A stretch of 62,672 bases of DNA from an uncultured Loktanella sp. GTDB lineage: Bacteria > Pseudomonadota > Alphaproteobacteria > Rhodobacterales > Rhodobacteraceae. Both the position numbers and the translations under genes were made by a program. Location of the stretch: the NCBI GenBank assembly GCA_937132065.1, contig CAKZNT010000011.1, forward strand, positions 1 to 62,672. The letters are read 5' to 3'. Shown here piece after piece: positions 48,445 to 57,627 of the stretch. The notes under the pieces were generated by a model. That model made no database searches. It was not told the origin of the DNA and saw only the letters and a program-made list of their open reading frames with translations. How positions within the stretch are numbered: position 1 is the first letter of the stretch; each line of letters begins with the position of its first letter.

Positions 48445-49860
48445 ATGTTGAACCCAGTCACGCCAGAGTTTGAAGCCGCATTAAAAGCGCTACTGCCCGC
48501 GGCCGCGTTTCGCGACCCGACCCCGTATCTGGTAGAGCCGCGCGGGCGGTGGGACGGGCAGGGCTTTGTGGTGGCTCCGGCTGATACGGCTGAGGTCGCC
48601 GCCGTCGTCACAGCCTGCGCTAAGGCGCATATCGGTATCGTTCCTTTTAGTGGCGGCACGGGCCTTGTTGGCGGGCAGGTGATGTCTGACGGGCCTGCAC
48701 CCGTGGTCTTGGCCCTCGACCGCATGACCCGCATTCGCGCGGTTTATCCTAGCGAAAATGTGCTAGTTTGCGATGCGGGCGTGATCCTATCGGATGTGCA
48801 GGCCGCCGCGCAAAAGGTGGACCGCTTGTTTGCGCTGTCGCTGGCGTCCGAGGGGTCGGCGCGGATCGGTGGCTTGCTGTCGACGAATGCTGGCGGGGTG
48901 AACGTGCTCAAGTATGGCAATGCCCGCGCCCAGTGTCTGGGCCTTGAGGTCGTGCGTCCTGACGGGTCGATCTGGCATGGCCTGAGCCGGTTGCGCAAGG
49001 ACAATACGGGCTATGATTTGCGTGACCTGTTCATTGGCGCCGAAGGGACGCTTGGCGTTGTGACTGCCGCCGCCCTAAAGCTGATGCCGCGCCCTGCGGT
49101 GACGGGGACGGCGATGTTTGCGGTGCAATCACCTGCTGCCGCCTTGGCCTTGCTGGCGCTCGCGGGAGAGTTCGCAGGCGATACCCAAAGCGCGTTCGAG
49201 TTGATCCACGCGCAGGGATTTGCGTTTCTGCAAGAGACGGACCTCAAAGTAACCCAACCATTTTCGGACCTGCCCGAATGGTCGGTTTTGCTCGAGATCG
49301 GATCCGCCCGTGATCAAGACCCGCAAGCTGTGTTGACGGCACTATTTGGCGCGGCAGAGGCCGCAGGTTTGACAAGCGATGGGGTGATCGCGCAATCAGA
49401 AACCCAACGCAGTGCGCTCTGGGCAATTCGAGAAAACATTCCAGAGGCCAACAGGCGGATCGGCTCGATCAGTTCGCACGATATTTCTGTCCCCTTAGGG
49501 GCAATCCCCGACTTTATTGCGCGCGCTGAGGTTGGCTTAAGGGCGCTTGGCGCTTTCCGCATCAACTGCTTTGGCCATCTCGGGGATGGTAATCTGCACT
49601 ACAATGTTTTCCCCCCGCAAGGAAAATCGCGTGCCGACTTTGAGGGGGTGCGCCCAAAGATCAAGTCGCTGGTGCATGACCTCGCCCACTCTTTCGGCGG
49701 ATCAGTGAGCGCTGAACACGGGATCGGGCGGTTCAAGGTGGACGACATGAAAACCTACGGGGATCCTGTGAAGCTGGCGATGATGCGCGCCGTTAAGGAC
49801 GCGCTTGACCCACAAGGGATCATGAACCCCGGGGCGGTGCTGCCTCCGGCGGGAGTTTGA
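48445..49860 (+). CDS. FAD-linked D-2-hydroxyacid dehydrogenase (GlcD-like)
   Basis: A 471-aa VAO/PCMH-fold flavoenzyme. The FAD domain has VPFSGGTGLVGGQ and LLSTNAGGVNVLKYGN, and the C-terminal domain has FGHLGDGNLHYNVF and SAEHGIGRFKVDDM, the pattern of D-lactate / D-2-hydroxyglutarate / glycolate oxidase subunits. Which acid is oxidised cannot be told; glcE and glcF are not adjacent. ATG at 48445 has GGAGG 7 bp upstream. The last residues (LPPAGV) and the stop lie in a copy of a dispersed repeat (49843-49876). Confidence 0.9.
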   Translation: MLNPVTPEFEAALKALLPAAAFRDPTPYLVEPRGRWDGQGFVVAPADTAEVAAVVTACAKAHIGIVPFSGGTGLVGGQVMSDGPAPVVLALDRMTRIRAVYPSENVLVCDAGVILSDVQAAAQKVDRLFALSLASEGSARIGGLLSTNAGGVNVLKYGNARAQCLGLEVVRPDGSIWHGLSRLRKDNTGYDLRDLFIGAEGTLGVVTAAALKLMPRPAVTGTAMFAVQSPAAALALLALAGEFAGDTQSAFELIHAQGFAFLQETDLKVTQPFSDLPEWSVLLEIGSARDQDPQAVLTALFGAAEAAGLTSDGVIAQSETQRSALWAIRENIPEANRRIGSISSHDISVPLGAIPDFIARAEVGLRALGAFRINCFGHLGDGNLHYNVFPPQGKSRADFEGVRPKIKSLVHDLAHSFGGSVSAEHGIGRFKVDDMKTYGDPVKLAMMRAVKDALDPQGIMNPGAVLPPAGV

Positions 49861-49876
49861 AGAGGACATAGAAAGT
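49843..49876 (+). repeat. Dispersed repeat, copy A
   Basis: The core is CCTCCGGCGGGAGTTTGA followed by GAGGACATAGAAAG. It shares the layout GGC..GAGTTTGA-N2/3-GGACATRGAAAR with copies B and C in this window. It overlaps the 3' end of the FAD-dehydrogenase coding region. Confidence 0.6.
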
Positions 49877-50030
49877 TTGGCGTTAACGTTATTATAACGG
49901 CTCTCAGCTAGTCTAAGGGAGCGGTACAGGCAGGAGTGTTGATGACCGCGACGTGGAAAGTCGCTTCGCTGGTGGCCCTAATAGGGTCGGTCCCTTGGGT
50001 GGGTAGCCAGCGGCGCGCACTTTCTTGCGA

Positions 50031-50088
50031 TTTTCTATGTCCAATCAAACTCTGGGGTGAGGCCGTAGGCCGAGGGGCAAAGCCCCTA
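50031..50088 (-). repeat. Dispersed repeat, copy B, with GC hairpin
   Basis: Read on the minus strand: AGGGGCTTTGCCCCT (hairpin), GGCCTACGGCC (second hairpin), then GAGTTTGATTGGACATAGAA. It is in inverted orientation to copy A; the two lie 154 bp apart. The apt stop codon (50086-50088) overlaps the first hairpin, which probably ends the apt message. The 225-bp space 49861-50085 holds no supported gene. Confidence 0.6.
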
Positions 50089-50616
50089 GTCGCCATCAAA
50101 AGAGCAAAGCGTATGGACATCCATGTTCATTTTGGTCAGGCGTGCGCGGCCACCCAGATCGGGCAGATCGATAATAAATGCACATCCGGCCACGACACCG
50201 CCCATGCGCTCGATTAGCTTGATGCCTGCTTCTGCCGTGCCGCCGGTCGCCAGGAGGTCGTCGACCAGCAGGATGCGTTCGCCCGCCATAATTGCATCAT
50301 CATGAACTTCCATGACGGCCTCGCCATATTCTAGCGTATAGGCCTGTTCGATGGTTTTTCCGGGCAGTTTCCCCTTTTTGCGGATCGGGATGAACCCTTT
50401 GCCCAATTGGTGAGCAATGGCCCCGCCAAGAATGAAACCACGGGCTTCCAGCCCCACGACCTTGTCGATGGGAAGACCTGCGTAGGGGTGCAGAAGTTGA
50501 TCGATCGCGATACGAAAGCCGCGCGGATCGGCAAATAAAGTGGTCACGTCCCGAAACATGATCCCTTCGTGGGGGAAGTCGGGGATTGTGCGGATATAGT
50601 CTTGAACGGTTTTCAT
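50086..50616 (-). CDS. apt: Adenine phosphoribosyltransferase
   Basis: A 176-aa purine-salvage enzyme that joins adenine to PRPP to give AMP. The PRPP-binding motif [17 protein letters not shown] lies at about residues 116-132, with [18 protein letters not shown] and RKKGKLPG in the active site. It lies 9 bp downstream of mtnP, whose product releases adenine from methylthioadenosine, so the pair forms a short salvage unit. Confidence 0.96.
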   Translation of the reverse strand: MKTVQDYIRTIPDFPHEGIMFRDVTTLFADPRGFRIAIDQLLHPYAGLPIDKVVGLEARGFILGGAIAHQLGKGFIPIRKKGKLPGKTIEQAYTLEYGEAVMEVHDDAIMAGERILLVDDLLATGGTAEAGIKLIERMGGVVAGCAFIIDLPDLGGRARLTKMNMDVHTLCSFDGD

Positions 50617-50625
50617 CGGAGTTCC

Positions 50626-51492
50626 TTAGAGGACCCGCGCAGCAATTGCGTCGAGTTTTGAAAGTAGGGACGGGTCGTGTTTGTCGGGCGCGGTCATGAT
50701 CGCGCCTGTGAGGGCTGTATCACAGCCCGCAGCGCAAAGTTCACGACTTTGCGCCATGGCTTTGGCAAGCGCCACAACAAGGTCACGCGCTTTCGTGCCG
50801 TTGCCTTGCAGCGTTTTGATCACATCACTGACATCAACTGCGCCGTGATCGGGATGCCAGCTGTCGTAGTCGGTAATCATGGCGATGGACGCATAGCAAA
50901 GCTCCGCCTCGCGGGCGAGCTTGGCTTCGGGCATGTTTGTCATCCCGATTACATCGCAGCCCCACGATCGATAAAGGTGGCTTTCGGCCTGCGACGAAAA
51001 TTGCGGCCCTTCCATCGCCAGATAGGTTCCGCCATCGTGCATGGTAATCCCCGCCGTTGTCCCGGCCGCAAGGCATTGCGCCGAGAGGTTCGGGCAGGTC
51101 GGATGAGCCACGCTGACATGTGCCACGCAGCCCGTTCCAAAGAATGACTTTTCGCGCGCAAATGTTCTGTCGATGAACTGGTCTATGACCACAAAATCAC
51201 CTGGCGCGAGCGTTTCGTGGAAGGATCCGCAGGCGCTGATCGAGATCAGGTCGGTCACGCCAAGTCGCTTGAGCGCGTCGATATTTGCCCGATAGGGCAC
51301 GGTCGTTGGTGAATGGACGTGCCCGCGTCCGTGGCGCGGCAGAAATGCGATCGGCAGCCCATTGAGCGTCCCCGTCAGAATAGCGTCTGACGGCGCGCCC
51401 CAAGGGCTATCAACATGTGTCCATTGTGCGTCCGCAAGGCCGGGGATGTCATAAAGCCCCGATCCGCCCATGATCCCTAGATATGTCTGCAC
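50626..51492 (-). CDS. mtnP: S-methyl-5'-thioadenosine phosphorylase
   Basis: A 288-aa trimeric phosphorylase that splits methylthioadenosine, a polyamine-synthesis by-product, into adenine and methylthioribose 1-phosphate. It has GIMGGSGLYDIPG at the N-terminus, FLPRHGRGHVHSPTTVPYRAN (phosphate and ribose site) and AMEGPQFSSQAES. The later steps of methionine salvage are not encoded nearby. It is the first gene of mtnP-apt and divergent from the SulP gene. Confidence 0.95.
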   Translation of the reverse strand: MQTYLGIMGGSGLYDIPGLADAQWTHVDSPWGAPSDAILTGTLNGLPIAFLPRHGRGHVHSPTTVPYRANIDALKRLGVTDLISISACGSFHETLAPGDFVVIDQFIDRTFAREKSFFGTGCVAHVSVAHPTCPNLSAQCLAAGTTAGITMHDGGTYLAMEGPQFSSQAESHLYRSWGCDVIGMTNMPEAKLAREAELCYASIAMITDYDSWHPDHGAVDVSDVIKTLQGNGTKARDLVVALAKAMAQSRELCAAGCDTALTGAIMTAPDKHDPSLLSKLDAIAARVL

Positions 51493-51642
51493 TGCTCACC
51501 TCCGCTGTGCCCTTGATGGCGTGGGCCTTTGCAATGTGGTTTATGTGCCAAAGAGGTGCAAGCCGTTTGCGGGGTGACATTTGCGCGCCCAGTTGGTAGG
51601 GGCAGCGCAACAATATTCCTTAGAACAGACTGGTTTCCATCC

Positions 51643-53256
51643 ATGCCCCGCAGACTAATGGCCATTGCTGCCGAAAACCTATCCTTTCGCGACCCTGACG
51701 CCCCGCTGACGCCCGCGCGTTTGCGCATCGAGGTTTTGTCGGGGCTGACTGTTGCCCTGGCCTTGGTTCCAGAGGCTGTTGCCTTTGCATTTGTCGCAGG
51801 TGTGAACCCGCTTGTTGGCCTTTATGCCGCGTTTATCGTCGGCTTGATCACGGCCCTGATTGGTGGTCGTCCCGGCATGATCTCGGGCGCGACTGGTGCG
51901 CTTGCCGTTGTCATGGTGTCGCTTGTTGCCCAGCACGGGGTTGAATACCTCTTTGCGACTGTGGTGCTGATGGGCCTGATCCAGATTTTCGTGGGCATCA
52001 TGCGTTGGGGCAAGTTCATCCGGCTCGTGCCGCATCCTGTTATGCTCGGCTTTGTTAACGGTCTTGCGATCGTGATTTTTCTGGCCCAGATGAGCCAGTT
52101 CCAAGTGCCTGGCACAGCTGAAAGCGCGGGTCATGGCATGGCAAATGGTGCTTGGCTGTCTGGTGCGCCGCTTTACCTGATGCTGGCATTGGTCGCGCTG
52201 ACCATGTTCATCATTTGGGTCATGCCGCGGATTACCACCCTTATCCCTGCGCCTTTGGCGGGTATCGGGATCGTTGCGGCGATTGTGATCGGCTTTGGTC
52301 TTGATGTGCCGCGCGTGGGTGATCTGGCCTCGATCGAGGGTGGCCTGCCGCCATTCCATATTCCGATGGTTCCGTTGACGTGGGAGACGTTTATGATCGT
52401 GCTGCCTTACGCGCTGATCCTTGCGGCGATTGGTTTGATCGAGAGCCTTCTGACGCTTAATCTTGTGGGCGAGATGACGGGTAAGCGCGGCGGCGCCTCC
52501 CAAGAATGTATGGCGCAAGGTGTTGCCAATACGGTTACCGGCTTTTTCGGGGGCATGGGCGGTTGTGCGATGATCGGGCAATCCATGATCAACGTGAAAT
52601 CAGGCGGCCGCACCCGTGTTGCGGGCGTTGTTGCGGCGCTATTCCTGCTTAGCTTTATCCTGTTTGCATCTGGTCTGATCGAGCAAATTCCGCTGGCCGC
52701 ATTGGTTGGCGTGATGTTCATGGTCGTGATCGGCACGTTCGCATGGAACTCCCTGACCATCATGGCAAAAGTGCCGCCGATGGATGCGTTTGTCACGATC
52801 CTTGTCACAATAGTAACCGTGATGACCGACCTTGCTACGGCTGTTGTCGTGGGCGTGATCGTGTCCGCGTTGGCCTATTCATGGAGCAATGCGAAGCGCA
52901 TTTACGCCAGCACCGAAGTTACGGATGACACGAAGATTTACAAGATCAACGGACCGCTGTTCTTTGGCTCGTCTGACGGATTTGCAGAGTTGTTTGAAAT
53001 TGAAGCGGACCCTGAATTGGTCATTATCGACTTTGCGGGCAGCCGTGTGGCAGACCAATCCGCCTTGCAGGCTATCGAGGCTGTCGCGGGCAAATATGAG
53101 GCCGCAGGCAAGCGCATCCAGCTGCGCCATCTGAGCCATGATTGTCATATGTTGCTGTCAAAGGCGGGCCATCTGGTTGTCGATAGTGATGACGATCCCG
53201 ACTATGAGATTGCCGCTGATTACAGCGTCAAGACGGGCATTCTGGGCAGTCATTAA
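51643..53256 (+). CDS. SulP-family anion transporter with STAS domain
   Basis: A 537-aa inner-membrane transporter. About 11-13 hydrophobic segments form the SulP core, starting with LSGLTVALALVPEAVAFAFVAGVNPLVGLYAAF, the SulP signature. A C-terminal STAS domain covers about residues 425-510 (INGPLFFGSSDGFAEL, VIIDFAGSRVADQSALQAI). Substrates of the family include sulphate and bicarbonate; which applies here is open. The start is uncertain (51643 or 51658), as neither has a clear ribosome site. Confidence 0.9.
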   Translation: MPRRLMAIAAENLSFRDPDAPLTPARLRIEVLSGLTVALALVPEAVAFAFVAGVNPLVGLYAAFIVGLITALIGGRPGMISGATGALAVVMVSLVAQHGVEYLFATVVLMGLIQIFVGIMRWGKFIRLVPHPVMLGFVNGLAIVIFLAQMSQFQVPGTAESAGHGMANGAWLSGAPLYLMLALVALTMFIIWVMPRITTLIPAPLAGIGIVAAIVIGFGLDVPRVGDLASIEGGLPPFHIPMVPLTWETFMIVLPYALILAAIGLIESLLTLNLVGEMTGKRGGASQECMAQGVANTVTGFFGGMGGCAMIGQSMINVKSGGRTRVAGVVAALFLLSFILFASGLIEQIPLAALVGVMFMVVIGTFAWNSLTIMAKVPPMDAFVTILVTIVTVMTDLATAVVVGVIVSALAYSWSNAKRIYASTEVTDDTKIYKINGPLFFGSSDGFAELFEIEADPELVIIDFAGSRVADQSALQAIEAVAGKYEAAGKRIQLRHLSHDCHMLLSKAGHLVVDSDDDPDYEIAADYSVKTGILGSH

Positions 53257-53264
53257 CCGCCTAT

Positions 53265-53325
53265 CCGACCTTTCTATGCAGAAAGGTCGGAGCCTTCGGC
53301 GAGAGTTTGAGTGGACATGGAAAGT
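53265..53325 (+). repeat. Dispersed repeat, copy C, with 10-bp hairpin
   Basis: A perfect hairpin (CCGACCTTTC at 53265-53274 with GAAAGGTCGG at 53281-53290, 6-nt loop) is followed by AGCCTTCGGCGAGAGTTTGA and GTGGACATGGAAAG, the same layout as copies A and B. It fills the gap between the convergent SulP and flavin-reductase genes. Confidence 0.6.
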
Positions 53326-53924
53326 CAGGGGCGCTTGAGGCTAAAGAGGTCTGTGACGCTCGTGTAGTCTTGATAGCCAAGCCGCGCGAGCGGTTGCGCC
53401 TTGCGCAGGTCAAACAGCCCGTCTGTCATCATGTCTTCGCGCATGTGGATGCCCACCACTTCTGCGAAAACGACGAAATTATTGGCCCCGTCGAGTTTGA
53501 TGATTTGGGTTGCTTTGCATTCCAGCGTCGCAGGGGACGCGGCGACGCGCGGGGCGTTGATTATTGTGCACGCGCCCTTTTCCAGCCCTGCAAGGTCGAA
53601 TTCGTCGATGGATTTATCCCATGGCCCCGATGAGGCATTCATCGCATCACGCAGCGCAAACGACACCACGTTGACGGAAAATTCACCTGTTTGGCGGATG
53701 TTTGCGATGCTGTCTTTGGTGTCGCCCTGATCAGGTTTTGCCGATGTCGAGCTAAACATGATTTGCGGTGGCTCATAGGCCACGGCGTTAAAGAAGGAGT
53801 AGGGCGCGAGATTGTCGTGACCATCAGCGTTGCGCGTGCCGATCCATCCGATCGGGCGCGGGCTAACGATGGCATTAAACGGGTTATGTGGCAGACCATG
53901 CCCGTTTTTTGGTTCGTAAAACAT
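53325..53924 (-). CDS. Flavin reductase family protein
   Basis: A 199-aa FMN-binding split-barrel protein. HNPFNAIVSPRPIGWIGTRN at the N-terminus is the flavin-reductase-like signature, followed by LAPYSFFNAVAYEPPQIMFSS. It probably reduces flavin with NAD(P)H for a partner oxygenase or other acceptor, but no partner gene is adjacent. ATG at 53924 has AAAAGG 9 bp upstream. It is divergent from the GNAT gene. Confidence 0.88.
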   Translation of the reverse strand: MFYEPKNGHGLPHNPFNAIVSPRPIGWIGTRNADGHDNLAPYSFFNAVAYEPPQIMFSSTSAKPDQGDTKDSIANIRQTGEFSVNVVSFALRDAMNASSGPWDKSIDEFDLAGLEKGACTIINAPRVAASPATLECKATQIIKLDGANNFVVFAEVVGIHMREDMMTDGLFDLRKAQPLARLGYQDYTSVTDLFSLKRP

Positions 53925-53998
53925 TGAAAAGTGCCTTTTCGTTTTGTGCACGAGGGGGTAGCATTTATGCGACCCCTTTGAGCAGAAGCACGCCGAAA

Positions 53999-54499
53999 AT
54001 GCAAACCGAGACGATCATTTTGGCGCAGGAAACGGCTGCGGATTGGTGGGAGGTCGAGGCGCTTTATGACTTGTGTTTTGCACCCGGGCGCACGGCATTG
54101 TCATCGTATCGGTTGCGGGAAAATGTTCCACCGATTGCGCAGTTGTGCCTGACGGCGCGCGATGGTGGCGGGATTTTGGCTGGCGTTATTCGCCATTGGC
54201 CTGTGCGGGTTGCGGGATTTCCCGTGGCGTTGCTGGGCCCGGTGGCGGTGCACCCTACACGACAGGGCGAAGGGCTCGCTGCGTTACTGATTTTTCGCGC
54301 GGTGGCGGCTGCGCGCAAGGCCGGATGGGAGCGGGTTTTGCTGGTTGGAGATGCGTCATATTATGGCCGCTACGGGTTTTCGCGGCTTTCCGATGTGGTG
54401 ATGCCGCCTCCGACGAACCCTGATCGTGTGCTGGGTATGGCGTTGAAACCCGGGGCTTGGGACGGCGTTGCGGGGGATGCGACCCTATGGCCGGATTGA
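53999..54499 (+). CDS. GNAT-family N-acetyltransferase
   Basis: A 166-aa protein with the acetyl-CoA-binding segment LLGPVAVHPTRQGEGLAALLIFRAVAAARKAGW (motif A RxxGxG/A at about residue 88) and the C-terminal VGDASYYGRYGFSRL typical of the YhbS-like subgroup. The acceptor is unknown. The N-terminus is taken at 53999; a longer reading would overlap the divergent flavin-reductase start. Confidence 0.85.
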   Translation: MQTETIILAQETAADWWEVEALYDLCFAPGRTALSSYRLRENVPPIAQLCLTARDGGGILAGVIRHWPVRVAGFPVALLGPVAVHPTRQGEGLAALLIFRAVAAARKAGWERVLLVGDASYYGRYGFSRLSDVVMPPPTNPDRVLGMALKPGAWDGVAGDATLWPD

Positions 54500-54530
54500 A
54501 TTCCCCGCGTTGACCACCCATGTTTAGGGT

Positions 54531-55304
54531 ATGGATACAGAAATCATCCCCTCCGACGCGCTGACTGACGATGCACTTGCGCAAGTGCAAGCGCTCGCGG
54601 CCCGTCAAAAACGCGCAAATGGCGCGTTGATGAAAACCATCAACTTTGTGGGCGGGCAGGTCGAAGGCGGATTGAAGCGTTTGCCTGACAACATGCGCTC
54701 GCAAATTGATGTCGCGGCGCGCAAGGCGTTGGAGGCGAGCTACGATGCGGCGCAGCGATCGCGGTCCAAATATGCGGGCACGGACCAGATGCACAAAGTC
54801 TTGAGCGCTGTTTCGGGTGGGCTAGGCGGATTGGGTGGATTGCCCACGGCACTATTGGAGTTGCCAGTCGCAACCACCGTGATTTTTCGCGCGGTGCAGG
54901 GCGTTGCCGCGCAATATGGCGAAGACCCGTTAAGCGTCGAAACTCGCGTGCAATGCCTTGCGGTGTTCGGGGCGGGTGGCCCCGATGACGCGGATGACGG
55001 GGTCGATACCGCATTTTTCAGCGCCCGTATTGGCCTGTCGGGTGCGGCGGTCCATGGCGTATTGAGCAAGGTCGCGCCCCGCTTCGCGACGGTGCTATCG
55101 CAAAAACTGGCCTCGCAGGCCGTTCCTGTTTTGGGCGCAGCAGCGGGCGCGGGCACAAATTATGCGTTTACCGAATATTATGTCGCGATGGCCCATGTGC
55201 ATTTCGGGTTGCGCAAGCTGGCGCGCGACCACGGTGAAGACCCCGTCTTGGATGCATTCCACAAGGCGTTGGTTTTGCCGCAACCCCCTGTAAAGCGGGC
55301 TTAA
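54531..55304 (+). CDS. EcsC-family protein
   Basis: A 257-aa protein matching the EcsC family: ALPTALLELPVATTVIFRAVQGVAAQYGEDP-type helices (here GLGGLPTALLELPVATTVIFRA at residues 100-121) and a C-terminal VLGAAAGAGTNYAFTEYYVAMA. It has two or three weakly hydrophobic helices. EcsC was first seen beside the Bacillus ecsAB transporter; the function is unknown. Its stop interlocks with that of ptsP (TTAA at 55301-55304). Confidence 0.85.
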   Translation: MDTEIIPSDALTDDALAQVQALAARQKRANGALMKTINFVGGQVEGGLKRLPDNMRSQIDVAARKALEASYDAAQRSRSKYAGTDQMHKVLSAVSGGLGGLGGLPTALLELPVATTVIFRAVQGVAAQYGEDPLSVETRVQCLAVFGAGGPDDADDGVDTAFFSARIGLSGAAVHGVLSKVAPRFATVLSQKLASQAVPVLGAAAGAGTNYAFTEYYVAMAHVHFGLRKLARDHGEDPVLDAFHKALVLPQPPVKRA

Positions 55305-57541
55305 ACCTGATAAACGAGCCAATCGGACACGGCGCGCCGCACAGATTGGTCGCCCGCGGCAACCGCACCGTCGATAATGTCGCGCACTTCGTTGAGGTCG
55401 ACGCGGCGCAGCAGGTGCTTGACGGGACCAACTGAGGCGGGGCGCATCGACAGGGATTTGAACCCGATCGCCGCGAAGCAAAGCGCCTCGATGGGGCGAC
55501 CCGCATCTTCACCACAAAACGACAGCGCGGTGTCGTAGGTTTCACAGCGCTCCACGATGGATTTCAGGAACGTCAGGAAGGCGGGGTTGAGCGTGTCATA
55601 GCGTTTGCGCACCCGCTCGTTTTCGCGGTCTGCCGCATAGAAGAACTGCTTGAGATCATTGCCGCCAACCGAGATAAAGTCGACTTCTTCAAAGAAGGCG
55701 TCAGGCGCAAATGCAAGCGACGGCGTTTCCAGCATTGCGCCGACCCGCAGCTTGGACGGCAGCGCGTGGCCAAGAATGGTTTCACGCTCGATGGCCTTGG
55801 CAATTTCAGCTTTGGCTTGGGTGAACTCTTCGTATTGCGCGATAAAGGGGAACATGACGGACAAAGGACCGCCGTTTGACGCCCTGATCAACGCCTGCAA
55901 TTGCATCCGCAACACGCCAGGTTTGTCGAGCCCGACGCGGATCGCGCGCCATCCCATCGCGGGGTTCGGCTCGTCGTTGGCCTTCATATATGGCAACACT
56001 TTGTCGGAGCCGATATCGAGCGTCCGAAAGGCCACGGGCTGCCCTTTTGCGGCGGCAAGCACGCGGGTGTAAAGCGCGGAAAGCTCGGCGCGCTTTGGCA
56101 TTTTGTTGCGAATGAGGAACTGTAGCTCGGTGCGGAAAAGCCCGACCCCTTCGGCGCCAGACCCCTCAAGAGAGGGGAGGTCGGCGATCAAGCCCGCGTT
56201 CATCTGAAGCGATGTCACAGTGCCGCATTTGGATTGTGCGGGCAGATCACGGATCGAGGCATACCGCTCTTGCGCCCTTGTTTGCATGGCGATTTTGTCA
56301 CGAAACGCTGTTTGCACTGTGTCGTCGGGCCGTAAATGCGCAACCCCTTGGTCACCATCCACGAGAATTGTGTCACCGTTCAGAGCCTCACGCGTGATCC
56401 CCTTGGCGTTGATCACAAGCGGGATCGCCCATGCGCGCGCGACGACTGTGGCGTGGCTCCCGACGGACCCGTCCTCTAGGACGATCCCCTTGAGCGCCTT
56501 GCCGTATTCGAGCAATTCACCCGGCCCGATATTGCGCGCCACAAGGATCGGGTTGTCGGGCAATTCGTCGGTGTTGGCCCCTTGGCCTGTCAGAATGCGC
56601 AACAGCCGATTGGACAGATCATCGAGGTCCGAGAGCCGTTCGCGCATATATGCGTCCCCGGCCGAGGTGAGCCGCGCACGCGCAAGCGACTGCTCTTTTT
56701 CGACAGCCGCTTCGGCGGAGAGGCCGTTTTCAACATCCGCCTCCATGCGCGCCATCCACGAGCGCGAGTTGGCGAACATCCGATAGGCCTCGAAGACCTT
56801 CTTTTGCTCGGCGTCGGTATTTGCATTTCCTGAAAGGAGATCATCAAGCCCGACCCGCAAGGTGTCGACGGCCTCGCGCAGACGCGGCAATTCGACGTCA
56901 GGGTCGTCCGAAATCGGGTTGGTGACCACAACGCGGGGTTCGTGCAAAAAGACCTGCCCTGCGGATGCCCCTTCTTGGGCGACGGACCCGCGAAACAGAA
57001 CGGGCTGTGTGTGGCGCGCAGAGAGGGCGGCCCCTTCACCGACGAAAACCCCCAGCTCGGTCATTTCGGCCAAGACCATCGCGACCACTTCAAGGGCGTA
57101 AACTTCGTCAAAGCTAAATTCACGCGCTGCTTTTGACTGCACGACGAGCACGCCAAGTGCATCGCCAAGCCGTTGAATTGGCACGCCGCAGAAGGAGGAA
57201 TACCGTTCTTCGCCTGTTTCGGGCATGTAGCGAAAGCCGCGCTCGTTGGGGGCGTCTGCGGTATTGATGACCCGTTTGCTCTTGGCGGTGCGCCCGACAA
57301 GCCCTTCGCCCATGCGCATCCGCGTTTGGTGCACAGAGTCTGCGTCCAATCCTTCGGTCGCGCAAAGTTCCAAGGTGTCTGCGTCGCGGAACAGGTAGAT
57401 CGAGCACACTTCCGCGCGCATCGAGGAGGCGATCAATTCGACAACTTTATCGAGGCGCGCTTGCCCTTCGCCGCTTTGCGCTAGCGCAGTGCGCAAGCGT
57501 TCAAGCAGTTTACGGCTTTCTGTTTCGACCCGTTCTGGCAT
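55301..57541 (-). CDS. ptsP: Phosphoenolpyruvate--protein phosphotransferase PtsP (EI-Ntr)
   Basis: A 746-aa first enzyme of the nitrogen phosphotransferase system; it takes phosphate from PEP and passes it to NPr. An N-terminal GAF domain (about residues 18-165, SIYLFRDADTLELCATEGL) marks the Ntr type. The phosphohistidine domain has VGSHATVVARAWAIPLV, and the PEP-binding barrel has GVGLFRTELQFL, GSDKVLPYM, GGNDLKQFFYAADR and the SFCGEDAG cysteine. AAGGGGAG lies 3 bp before the ATG at 57541, chosen over 57562. The adjacency to lysC is seen widely in alphaproteobacteria. Confidence 0.95.
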   Translation of the reverse strand: MPERVETESRKLLERLRTALAQSGEGQARLDKVVELIASSMRAEVCSIYLFRDADTLELCATEGLDADSVHQTRMRMGEGLVGRTAKSKRVINTADAPNERGFRYMPETGEERYSSFCGVPIQRLGDALGVLVVQSKAAREFSFDEVYALEVVAMVLAEMTELGVFVGEGAALSARHTQPVLFRGSVAQEGASAGQVFLHEPRVVVTNPISDDPDVELPRLREAVDTLRVGLDDLLSGNANTDAEQKKVFEAYRMFANSRSWMARMEADVENGLSAEAAVEKEQSLARARLTSAGDAYMRERLSDLDDLSNRLLRILTGQGANTDELPDNPILVARNIGPGELLEYGKALKGIVLEDGSVGSHATVVARAWAIPLVINAKGITREALNGDTILVDGDQGVAHLRPDDTVQTAFRDKIAMQTRAQERYASIRDLPAQSKCGTVTSLQMNAGLIADLPSLEGSGAEGVGLFRTELQFLIRNKMPKRAELSALYTRVLAAAKGQPVAFRTLDIGSDKVLPYMKANDEPNPAMGWRAIRVGLDKPGVLRMQLQALIRASNGGPLSVMFPFIAQYEEFTQAKAEIAKAIERETILGHALPSKLRVGAMLETPSLAFAPDAFFEEVDFISVGGNDLKQFFYAADRENERVRKRYDTLNPAFLTFLKSIVERCETYDTALSFCGEDAGRPIEALCFAAIGFKSLSMRPASVGPVKHLLRRVDLNEVRDIIDGAVAAGDQSVRRAVSDWLVYQV

Positions 57542-57627
57542 TTGCTCCCCTTTGCACAACACTTACTTTGCAGGGCGGCAGAGTGGAAGCGTTATTGCAA
57601 CCATAGGGTTGAGAGGATCAGCCAGCG

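Noticed and set aside
49936-50217. Possible 93-codon gene between the FAD-dehydrogenase and apt
   Set aside because: An AGGAG precedes the ATG, but the frame runs through repeat copy B and into the apt coding region antisense; no family resemblance.
53571-53955. Further GTGCAC sites
   Set aside because: Single hexamers also occur in and near several genes (for example near 53576 and 53946), but none shows the three-fold 11-bp array.
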